Assembly: GCA_002633005.1 (NCBI GenBank)
Contig: NMRA01000888.1
Span: forward strand, 1 to 40,584
Direction: 5' to 3'
DNA from: Phoronis australis
Taxonomy: Eukaryota; Phoronida; Phoronidae
Length of the DNA: 40,584 nucleotides
Position 1 is the first letter of the stretch, and the number at the start of each line of letters is the position of its first letter. Below are positions 1 through 11,100 of this stretch, in pieces. A program made the position numbers and the translations under genes. The notes under the pieces are model-generated. The model saw only the letters and a list, made by a program, of their open reading frames with translations, had not been told where the DNA came from and made no database searches.

Positions 1-339
1 AATTCTCTGAACAAAGTCGCTGGTTCCAAAACAATTCTGTGAATCAATCTGCTGGACTCCAGCAATGAACCCAAGAAATTACCAATTATGGTGCAGGACA
101 ATCAAGAGTTGAGTAATTCTGATGGACAATTATCAGATTATTGTTGTTGTCGGAAACGCCTCATCCCAAAGCTGACAGGTTTTCAAAGACTTTAAGTTAC
201 ACAACTTGCAAAACAAGGCACAAGTGTTATTATAAACATCCCACAACTGGTAACAGACGTGGTGAATCACTTCCCATGAACTCCTAGGAGGTTACAAATT
301 TTGGTAAACAACCAATATATTTAATTAATTATACACTAG
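1..339. other. 5' edge, no gene recognised
   Basis: No exon, repeat or promoter is recognisable here. A glutamine- and serine-rich open stretch runs through the first 120 bases but is broken by stops in every frame. It could be the decayed edge of the adjoining transposon or part of an unseen neighbour. Confidence 0.3.
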
Positions 340-1690
340 TCACTAAAATTGCATAACATTGCTTTTAATTATCTACAGCATTAAAAAAGGTCACCAACAC
401 GGGGTGTTGGGCTTTAACGCATAAGGCCTCTCTAACTTTTCTTGAGCACCAATTGTGCTGACATCCCAGGGCGAAAACTCGCCGACTGCCTGCCTCGCAA
501 TCGTCGATATGGCAACTTGAGTGCTTGAATAAAACTAGTTTCGACTCAAGCAAATTACCTGAAATCTTCTTTAAGTTTTCCAAATAGCGTCCCTAAGATT
601 TTTAAGCTCCTGTGGAGTAGGGATTAATGGCAGCTTAAGTCCAAATCTGCTAAATCGTGCCATCTGTGATCATCAGCCTACCCGGCAATATGAGAAAAAT
701 CTCTGGACGAACACGCATATTGTTGTCACATGACGTTTGTTTTGAAGTTCGTCTGCATGTGTGAATAAGCAAGTGCATGCATGTCACTAGAGTTCATTTG
801 CCACTTACTGGAAGGCAATATAACGAGCTGGATATGCATTGTATCTAACGAAATTAGCACAAGCAGTAAGCAGAACGTGTTTCACTCAGCACTTGCCGAT
901 CTGACCTGGTAAAAAACGTTCGACAATCGTCTTGGTAAGGGCCATATTAGTCACCGTGTGTCTGAATGCTCATGGGACTGTCTAACAATTATTTTTTTGG
1001 TTGAAGGGTGTGTAAGCATTCACTGTCAGTGGCCATTTTATTGGATATTTGGCTTTAAAAACATCAGTTATGATTAATCAAACAATCCCTCTTCAAAATA
1101 ACGCAATAAATTTTTATGGTGTTAGAAACTGTCGGAAATTAGTGGCAATATTTATTTCTTGCCAATGTCATGAATGGATAGTTCCCAGCTGATGTCTTTG
1201 ATGATAGGTACATGTAGCGCGTGCTTCCAGGCCACATGCTTTTCGCAGTGGTAAAGTTTTTTATTAATCTTCGATTTGCGGTTTTCACGTGTACAAAGAA
1301 ATTTGGATCCATGTGGAGGGCAGGAAACGGGCAATACAATCCTATTGACAAGTACGTTGCATCTGTTCTGAAAGGCCAGACCATAGTGGGACACGTTCCT
1401 CACAAGATCAGCCAAACTTTTGCGTTCTTTTTGAGGCACAGCGGAAGTTTGAAGTGTATATAGTCAGGGCTAAACACCGACATAGCAGCGAGACTTGTGG
1501 TGTACAAACTCGGCGCATAATGATTATTGATAAATTGAAGACATTACTGTAGAATTTTAGGACTGTAGGTAAGGCATTTTTTGCACGTACACGTTCATGG
1601 GCTGGGCGCTTATTTTAGCAAAGACTGAAAACGCGAGGGGGGTGCTTATAGCGGCATGGGCGAATACAGTATGTGACAACTCTAGGAAGA
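340..1690 (+). mobile_element. Degenerate DNA transposon copy, inverted relative to 3431-4747
   Basis: The reverse complement of this stretch matches 3431-4575 over most of its length with many mismatches and indels. Shared blocks include the segment around 470-640 against 4320-4510, the segment around 680-800 against 4195-4300, and the segment around 1530-1660 against 3445-3570. The inner end (about 1600-1690) carries GGGCGCTTATTTTAGC and a G-run followed by TGCTTATAGC. The other copy ends in a similar GGGCGCTTATTAGGGCG block, so these look like terminal motifs. The outer end of this copy seems truncated near 340. Unlike its partner it keeps about 140 bases (roughly 1280-1420) with a coding relic. 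The superfamily was not recognised. Confidence 0.6.
1280..1505 (+). pseudogene. HIRAN-like domain relic in transposon
   Basis: Three frame-shifted pieces read like the domain seen in many invertebrate repeat families: a GFHVYKEIW start (from 1280), then a piece with NPIDKYVASV, IVGHVPHKIS and FFLRHSGSLKC (about 1318-1460), then VRAKHRHSSE after a two-base insertion near 1462. The order (VYKxxW, N..DxYAVAV, VGHxPxxIS, FFLRxGG, CxVTGxRxxS) matches my memory of HIRAN-like TE-borne domains. The inverted copy at 3600-3690 (minus strand) keeps the last part in frame ([13 protein letters not shown]) but lacks the middle. At least two frameshifts make this copy non-functional. Confidence 0.5.
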
Positions 1691-1854
1691 TAATCTTAGT
1701 TGAATTTTTATCAGTCTCATTTTGTGAATATTGAAGTAAAATGGTTGTTGAACGCTACAAGGTTGCAATAACTTTAGTGATTGTTTTGTCATTTGCTATA
1801 CTTTTCTGATCATGCATTACTATTCTTATGTACTAATGTTACAATTGGTTGCAG

Positions 1855-2104
1855 GTGTAAATGGATCCAACAGTAAAAGAGAACTATGCTGCATGGACAG
1901 CGTCCCGTGCTGGAGTGCTACTCGATTACAACCCCACACCTGTTCAGAGGTCTCCTCTTGTTGAGCAGAATGGCAGTCCAGATAGAAATGATGGCTCTGG
2001 AGGCCTGATGAGCTTGAATGTATCCTCATCACAGTTTTTGAATGCCATCAACTTTGAAGATTTGAAGAAGAATAGACCAGGTGATAATGAGAACAGTTTT
2101 GCAG
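1855..2104 (+). CDS. CENPJ: CENPJ coding exon 1 (start codon at 1861)
   Basis: The acceptor TTGCAG ends at 1854 and the donor GCAG/GTGAAT follows 2104; the exit phase is 1. It encodes about 81 residues. The segment [15 protein letters not shown] resembles the N-terminal SRAGV motif of vertebrate CPAP. The six leader bases include TAA immediately before the ATG. Confidence 0.85.
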
Positions 2105-5100
2105 GTGAATGAACTACCCTTTGTTCTTTGTCTAAATTCAGCAAACTAATGACAATCTTTAAAGGAGAATGCCACGCGATTTAATTAGTCTTTTTTCCAT
2201 ATTAATTGGTCCATATCCACAATGCCTCTTATACAGTCGACCTCACCTTGCCGAGAGATGTCACATTAACCTGTGAGGAAGGTGAGAATGCAGCGACGTC
2301 AGTGGTTCATATGCAGAGTGAATGCCGCAATATTGCGGTGCATTGTTCCCGCTTGTCTGAACTATGAAGCTCCAAAGAAAGTGGGTATACCGTATCATTT
2401 TTTCGACTTCTTCCAGAGCCCGGAATGCTTAGGAAGTGGCTCGCAGTAGTAAAGAATGAAAGGTACACTCTAGTATTTCTTGATCAGTGTATTGCTGTTC
2501 GAACTGATAGCCTGTGAAACCTAACGATCCGACCTGTGAAGTCTTCGTCGGATGAGCTCTCGACTAAGTCGGGATTGGCGCCGGGCGAGTTGCCATGTAG
2601 ACATTTATTATTCTGGGTTCTGTTTCAAAATGAATTATTCTCACCCTAACCAATGTTTATATAAAACTGAAACAAAATCTGTCTCATTAGATACAATTTG
2701 TAGTGTCTTTGGAGTATTCATGAGTGCAAATGTTTTGAGAAGTCAGCAATGAATGAACCACTGCGTTACTGGATTTAGATGTAATGAAAGTAATTGACTG
2801 GACACCGAGACTGTGTGAGTGTATGCTAATTCAGTGTTTGCTGACAGAAAACTGTTGTGAAACAATAACTCGATTTCATATGCTATGGTCACATGTTAGG
2901 GGAATCTTCATTTAGATGTAGAAATACGTTATTCAAATCATTGTTACTGTACAACCTTTGCCCTGACGTTTCTGGAAGGGGAACCTGACTTCGCGGCCCC
3001 CGACAAGTAAGTATATTTTCAGTTTCGTGGCTAATTCACCTAAATAATTACGTGCACATTATTTCTTTGGTTCACTATTATAGTCTTTTCGTGACTGTAG
3101 TTTTAGTTTCCAACTTAAGCTGGTTTATGTTCGTGATGTCCAGTGATGGCCGCGAAGGGCCTGATTGGGTTCTGATCCACTGTCGGGGAGTAACAAGGGT
3201 TTTGTGTGTTTAGAACTGAAAAAATCTCAAGTCTAAAAGTACAACACACAGCTATGTTCCCCTGTCTGTTTTTCACGGAAGAATGATTCAAATTTATCAC
3301 CCAACAGACCCAAACTCCCGCGATCGACCATGGTAAATTGGCCTATCGAACTCTGTAGGCTACGGTATGTTGAAATACCTATAAATCCGTAACAGTGAAA
3401 TAAAACAACACGTTTGTTCCAAGAACTCAGTGTACCAAGTAACCATGCCCCTATAAGAGCCCCCCACGCGTTTTCAGACTTTGGTAAAATAAGCGCCCAG
3501 TCCATGAACGCCATGTACACGCGAAAAATGCCTTACCTACAGTTCTAAAATTCTACAGTAATGCCTTCAATTTATCAATAAGATCCGACACTCCTGAAAA
3601 ATCATTGTACGCGGAATTTGTAGACCACGAACCTCGCCGCTATGTCGGTATTTAGCCGTGACTATACACTTTAAACTTCTGCCGTGCTTCATAAAGAATG
3701 CAAGCGCAAATCCGAAGCCTAATAAAAATTTGACCTTTGTTCAGTTAAAAGCACGTGACCAGGAAGCGCGCGCTACATTCAAGTAGCTGTCATCAAAGAT
3801 TAGTCTTCAGGAACTATCTGTTAATGAAACGGGCAGCATAGCATCGGCAAGAAATAAATACTGGCACATATTTCCGAACACCGTAAAAAACGTTTGCGTT
3901 ATTTTTAAGGGGAATTATTAAATTAGTCGTAATTGGTGTTTTTAAAGTCAAAATGACCCACTATAGTGAACACTTCCGCACACTTACACCTCCCAAATCT
4001 CCCGAAAAATAACTTATAGACTGTCGCGCATCCGGTCACCCAGCGACTCAATGACATCGGCCTTACCGAGACAATTCTCGAACGTTTTTTAGCAGATGAG
4101 ATCAACAAGTGTTAAATAAAACATGTTCTGCTTTACTGATTGCTTTCATTTCCTTAGATACAATGAACACGTAGCGTTTACTCTCACTGGCAAATGAAGT
4201 CTGATGACACGCAAGCGCTCGCTCACTCACACAATATGCAGATGAACTTCAAAACAAACATCACTTGACAACATGTGTTCGTCCAGAGATTTTTCTCCTG
4301 TTGCAGAGTACGATATAGCGTAGATTTGGACTTAATATGTTGTTAATCCTGACTCCACAGGAACTTAAACATCTTAGAAGACGCTATTTTGAAAACTTAA
4401 GGTAATGTGTTGAATCGAAACTATATTTTTACTCGAGCATTCAAGTTAACCTATCGTCGATTGCGAGGCAGCAACGCATCAGTTGGCGAGTTTTCGCACT
4501 GGTATTTTCTGAAAAATGCTCATAATTTAACAACAAAGTTTGATAGCAATGCACTGCAATTTTGTAGAAACTCTGTCATAGGTTACAGATGAGTCACAGA
4601 GCGTAAATTTGATGAATTCTAGCTTACGATTTCACCTATTTCGGAGACTGGGTTTCGACCACTTTTGGGCTATAATAAGTGCCCACCCCCTTCCTGAAGC
4701 GAATTTTTCTAAGCACCCTGGGCGCTTATTAGGGCGAGTATAGTATTTGTAAGGGGTTTACATCGAATTTTGATGATTTATTGGTGTAAAACGATGAATT
4801 CAAGCAATAAATTGATATCAGTAAGCGTGTTGTGAACGGCTGAACAGACTGCGTTCGAACTGATTAGGTCATTGGTTAATTTCAACACCTCCGTGTGCCG
4901 TTAGGTGTCAGGTAAAACAACTGAACTGGCTGTTATCGAGTGGAACTACTTGATCTAAATTGATACAAAATAGGTTGTTTTGTGAGTGGCATTCTCCTTT
5001 AAGATATTCAGTCGGAAATCACTTACTGGTACGCATTATGAGTGGTGAGTCGGACATTTTCGTCCTCTCTCTTAGGCTTTGCTCACTGACTCACAAGACT

Positions 5101-8100
5101 CTCAATGCTTTTCAGTAAGTGATTCACCTATTGAACATCATATCGGAAAGCAATGAAAAGCCTATTCCATCGAAGCTTTAACATCACATTGTGTACCCCA
5201 AATTACTCCATGATTTTAAGATTTTTGTTTTATTTACAAAGAGTCTACGGGTGATCTGTCGCAGCATGAAATCTCAGCAAATGACCACTCCGAGTTACTG
5301 CAGCGGTTCAACCAGCTGCGTCAATGGCAGCTACAGCAGCAACAAAGTCTGATGCGGCAGCAGCAGTTGCAGCTACAGCAACTGCAAGGGGAACAGCAGC
5401 GCGTGCAGGCCATGCTGGCGAAACAGAAACGCCAGATGCAGTGGGGCTCGCCAAAGGCCAGTGCAGGTACACTGTTTTGAAAGTTGGACGATATCCGGTT
5501 GACTGGATTGTATAATAACCTGTTCACAGTGTATATTGAATGTGCTCTTGTTAAGGCTAAGTTTTCTCTATCAAGTTCCTTCCCTAATGGAGGACAGCTT
5601 CAATGCATTCTGCCAGAAAAAGCTGGTTTTCTACTAGAGGTCAGGGGGACACATCTCACCAATGTTTCTGGTAATAGATATGCTCTGCTGCACCTTTGTT
5701 AATAATGGTACTACGTCTGTTGAAAACATATGCTGCTAGTCTTACTTCCAAGCTTCTGTGAGTTCAAGCTTTTGTTGTGTTGGGGTTCTTCCCTGCTGTG
5801 TGGGTATGGCTTTTATGTTGTGTGATTATTGGCAGTTTCGGTAAACTGTTTTAGTGGTGTCTTATAAACTGGCAACAACCAGAAAATTTAACCCTCCAGT
5901 AAACATTTGTGTTCAATTCCAAATTTACCTTCCCGGACATAAATTACTGGTATTTTGATTAAGTCTTTATTACCAGGTTAACATGGCATTCCAACTACAC
6001 CAATCTGAGAGATAAAAGCTGTCAGTTAACTTGTGTGTACAAACATTTTGTAGTACACGCGATGTGTACGCCAAACTGATGGTTTCCTTCTTTATTTTTG
6101 TCTTCACAGGAGTAGTGCCTGAATGGTCGAGTCCACGCAAAGTGTCGCCCCCAAAGAAGTCGCCACAAAAAGTGGAAAGTACACTTCCTCGTGCAATAGC
6201 CAGGGGTACTCTAGCCCAAGCTCGGTCCAACAGGATGCTAAGTAGACCCCTCACGAAGCCTTCTCCTGTGCAGCAGGAACTCAGAGACATTTTGTCAGAC
6301 ACAGAGTCAGAGATACACAGCTTAGAGTTGGAGGAGGGTATCCAGCCTTTACCAGACACAGCCTCAGAAATGAGTGACTACATTAGTGGAGGACTGGGTG
6401 GCTGGGCTGTTAGTGCTTCAGACTTGAAAACTGTTTTTTTACAGGGTGATACCATAGTTAATAGCCATCATGATGGAAAATTGGTCAGTGGTGGTGTGAA
6501 TTTAATTAGTAAAATGCAGAGTCCCAATGAAAATGTTGAATATGGTGCTTCAAAAGACTACAAAAGCGACTTCCAAGATAAAAATGAGAAAATTACTCAG
6601 TTAATCGAAAATAATAAGACGAGCAGTAATGTGAAAAAGTTGGATAGAGCGGAAACCAGTGCAAAGGATGAAATGTCTACTATTACTGGTAAACCCAAGT
6701 CAATTGAGGGAGATACTACCACTCCATTGGATGAAAGACCTGTTGGTGGGACAACAAAAACATTTGAAGAATTATTAGAAATTCAGCTTCAGAAAGAAGA
6801 ACAAGAGGTAAAAATTAAAAGAGTGTTGAGCTTTAACGAATTTTACTTATTAATTCTTAGAAACAGGCGTTTGACTTGAGGATGTCCATAGCATCTAAAT
6901 GGACACCCTGACTCAAATTTAGGCACCCTAGCTAGGACACCTTGTTCAGCATTTGGACGCCCAAGTAAGTAAGCAAGTAAGCAAGGGTGCTTCTTTTAAT
7001 TTGCACGAAGCAGTTCTCGAAGTTCAGTGTCCTGTCCAGAACAAAAAAGAAGCAGTTCTCGGAACCCTGTGTCCTGTCTAGAACAAAAAAGTTGTTTTAG
7101 GAATGAAATAAAATTTGAAAAACTATTTCAAAGCCATGTCTCCACAGTAGAATTCTACACTAACAGCAATGTGAGGTCATAAAAACACTATCATGTGTTA
7201 TTGTTCATGGACATGAAGCCTTGAGAAATTGAGTAGCCCGTTTTGGACGCCCAGTAGCTCAGGGACCCGTTCTAAGAAAACTGACTTGGCTAAGACAAAT
7301 CTTGAATTTCAGTCAATTTTAAGATAAAACTTCAGTTTGCCTTAAGTCCGTTCAAAGAAAGTGATCTTAAGTTTGACGTAAATTCTTTATTTTAGTTGTG
7401 TCTTAAGCTGGACTAACTTACTGGGTGTAGAAGTTTCAAAGTTTGAAAGCTGGGACAAATCTTAGACTTAAAACACTAGACGCTTAGCTTAACGCTAAGC
7501 TGCATTTTGGCAACCTGGCAAAAATTCCAGGTTGCCAAACGAAATCTGAATATCCGAGGTTGCCAAATGAAATGTGAGGTTGCGGACTGGCATAGAAATC
7601 ATCAACTAAAAAAGGTAGTACAGTGGTACAATGCCCCATTCTCAGAATCGAACCGGTACCTCTCCAATTTCTCCCTGTAAATCATTCTCTAACTCAGTTC
7701 CTCCCACCAACTAATCAATATAGAACACAGAATATTGCATACACTGGTGGTGCATATTTCACCAATCTTACCCAGTTTTTGTCAAACAATTTAGACTGCC
7801 GTCCGTTTACTTCCTGTTTTAGTTTAAGCATGTGTTTGATTTGTGCTTGCTGCTCTGGTGGTTAATGCTCTGATTTCACAAAATAAACAGAATTATTGTG
7901 AATCAAAGGCAATGAATCTAGGAAAACTGTTAGTAATTTAAAGTTTGGAAGCCAACAAAAACTTTAAAATGAATTTAGAGGGACTTACTGTCTGACTTTG
8001 ATACTCGGGTTGGCGAACTGCAGTTTGTCAAATTGAGCCTGACTTCAGTCAGTTTCTTTATTCGGGCCCCTGGGTTATTTCAGAAAATAAATGCCAATTT

Positions 8101-11100
8101 AGTTTGATTTTGTAGCATCTGTGTTTGCTAAGTGAGCACAAAACTCAAAGCGCAAAAAATGGAATTTAAGAAAAATTTTCTGTGTCAGGAGCCAAAGTTT
8201 TTACTATAAAATAGTAATACTAAAACAACAAGCATTGGTACTAAAATATATTAAAATATTCCCCACGTTTGGAGCGATGCACTCTTTGTCAGGGGCATGA
8301 TACACATGTGCGCACCTAGCCTTCAATATGGGGGGGCTCGAATTCCTAATGTTGTGTACCTTTTTGGTAACAAAATAGCCGGTGGACTAAAAAAATGGGC
8401 GCACCTCTGTGATTTGTGCGTTTTGTGCTTGTTTAGTGGACTTTTGTCTCATTTTTCTCGGACTTTTTGTTTCTAGCAGGCGGACCTTTTTGCCCACTTC
8501 GCCAAATGGGGGGGGGGGCTCATTCGAGCCCCTGAGCCCCCCCTGGGTGTGCGTGATACAGACTGTTGAATACATCCAACTACATGCATTCAGCAGTCTG
8601 TATCATACCCTTGACAAAGAGCACATCGCTCGAAACGTGGGAATATTTTAATGTATTTTAGTACTGACGCTCATCATTTTAGTTTTACTATTTTATATTT
8701 TTATCCATCGGTAACTTCACAGCATTCCAGCATCTATTTGATTTCAAAGCATTTACTGACAGGGAGACAATCAGAACTCCAGTTGGATCCCTGGACTGGA
8801 AATTATGTCCTTATATTTGAAACCTTTAATTTTTGCTCTATCATTCATTTCTAGAACACACTCCTGTGTGTTAAATGGATATTTTTTCTTTGTGAAGGCA
8901 TTTGCATTCTCATAGGACAAAATCCATTCTTTATCAGATGTTTTAATCCAAAATTACTGAAAATGTGTGCAGTGCTTCACAGTTCAGGAGACATTTTTGT
9001 GCATTTTAATTTAGGCCAACAAAAATGACGGTGCCAAAACTGCCAAGAGATCTTTCCTTCGTAAAGGCCAAGGCATTGCAAGGTTTGGTCTGTCTGACAC
9101 TCCACCTAGGAAGCCTCAAGTGCATAAATCCAAAACACCCAAGCAACCATCTCCCAAAGTGAGTATGAGCATCGTATGTTTCTGAAGGAGGTCTGTTTGC
9201 TACTCTTGCTACTGCCGCCACTACTAGACTTACTTAATCAGGCTTGTAATGCATGCCTTACAGTACTGAAGTTGTACTTTCCAAGTGTTTGTTTAGATTT
9301 GGCCAGCGCTCAAATCAATACACAACCAATTTTTTTCATTATATTGCTTTAAGTCTTTTTCACGAAAGTTTTGTAATGTATTGTGTAATTGTGTATATGG
9401 ACGGAGGCCTTTTGTATAACAATGAAATAAACATCTATCATAGAAAAGCACGCTAGTTTCAAACACGTTTTGATGTTGAAATGCTGAAAGTGGTGTGTGG
9501 TTCCATGTTTTAACTACTTGATTAGAAGCCATTTTGATATGGGATGATGATCTTATAGAATAATAAGTTTAACATGATTCCTCCAATGGTTTTTAGCCAG
9601 TCTCTCGGAAGATTGCCAGCAAGACCCCTCCCAAACATCCGCTGTCATTAAAACTGTCGCCAATGAAGACATCAGCTCTCAGCCAGACTAAGCTGGATAG
9701 TGGCCACCTGTCCGATTCATCGTTCCATGCTGGTATACAGGAGAGAGAACACAAGGAACAGGTGAGATACTGCATCAATAGTGAGGCTTAAAAACATGAG
9801 AATATTTTTGTTTGATAGGTATTCCAAAGATAATTAAATATATCTCAGCCATATATAAGTACCTTTGTTCTTTTATTTTTGACTGACTTTGGAAACCTAT
9901 AACAGTTATAACTGGGACAACGCCATAAGGACATGGTGCTTTAATCCCTCAATTGAGGCCCATCTATGTTACAACTGTGATACAAATGACCATCAAAATA
10001 TAGTCAGGGGACGATGTGGTTTTATCTGTAGACTAAAAACTCTTTGTGGCAGTGTACTTTTACCTCTAGAATTTGTGGATTAGACTAGCTATTAAATTTG
10101 TTTCTGTTCGATGCAGTTCGAACGAGAAGAGCTGGAAGAGTTTGAGCTGCTGGAGAAGTACGCTGACGCGTCCTTCATGAGTAACCCATCACCACTTGTG
10201 AAGGCCAACTGGAGAGCTCATATGGTGAGTTGTTGTTAGACGTGTCAATCTAGATAGTTCTTATGAGGAGTTGAGCATTAAACGCATCACAGAAGAGAAG
10301 TCGTATATTGTTGAGCCTTGGATACGTCTTGGTGGAGAGCTCATATGGTGAGATGATTGTTTGATGCATCAAACTACGGAGCTCACATGGTGAGTTGAAC
10401 TTTGGTGGATTCCTGTTAAAGTGATTGTCCAATATTGATTCGTTCTTGCTTCAATCTGTTAATTATGCTCTCTGACATTGGTTTACTCTTATTGCAGTTC
10501 AATACGTTCTCAGACATTGGTTTAATCTTAATTTTATTTGTAGAACAATTCTCTGATATTTGTGCACTTCTATTTCAGGGTATCCCCAAGCAGAGTTCAA
10601 AGCCTGTTCCTCAAGGTGACCACAATATTAACCAGAATAATATCGACAACAGACAGGATCTTGATACCAGCAGTGTAGAGTAAGTCAATTTCAAAATTTT
10701 ATGATTTTAAAGTAGTCGTAATTAAAAGTACCGTAAATTCGCCTTATGTCAAAAAGTTTTGATTTAGTTGACTTATCATTTAAAACTGGTTCCAACATAT
10801 TCCTTACTCAGATTAGATGACCACCCGCAAATAATCAGGGCTTGGAATTTTCCTCTTTTAAGAAGATTTCCTCTCTTTTTTTGTCTTGATTTCCTCTTAT
10901 TTTATTTCCAGTTTCCTCTCATAGTTATATTGACTTTATTCGTGCAAAAAAATTTATTTCAGTTAAATTTCACAACACAAAAATATAGTTCTATCACACA
11001 AGCCTATTTATTTGTGGAACAATACATCATCTGGAAATTTTTCCTCTTTTTTGTCACGCTTCGTTCCAAGCCGTAAATAATGCCGTTTGTGCTTAACTCT

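Larger units (their letters stand above)
2163..4998 (+). mobile_element. Kolobok-like DNA transposon remnant with TTAA target duplication
   Basis: Inverted termini AGGAGAATGCCAC (2163-2175) and GTGGCATTCTCCT (4986-4998) are perfect over 13 bases, and both are flanked by TTAA (2159-2162 and 4999-5002). TTAA duplications are typical of piggyBac and Kolobok elements. The THAP-domain relic at 2339-2460 favours Kolobok, whose transposases often carry THAP. About 1.3 kb of the interior is a second, unrelated element. The remainder is short and interrupted by stops, so the copy is dead. Confidence 0.65.
2105..5241. other. Intron 1, occupied by transposons
   Basis: Nearly the whole intron is a Kolobok-like element (2163-4998) with a second element nested inside it (3431-4747). 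About 240 bases between 5003 and 5241 look like ordinary intron ending in TTTACAAAG. Confidence 0.7.
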
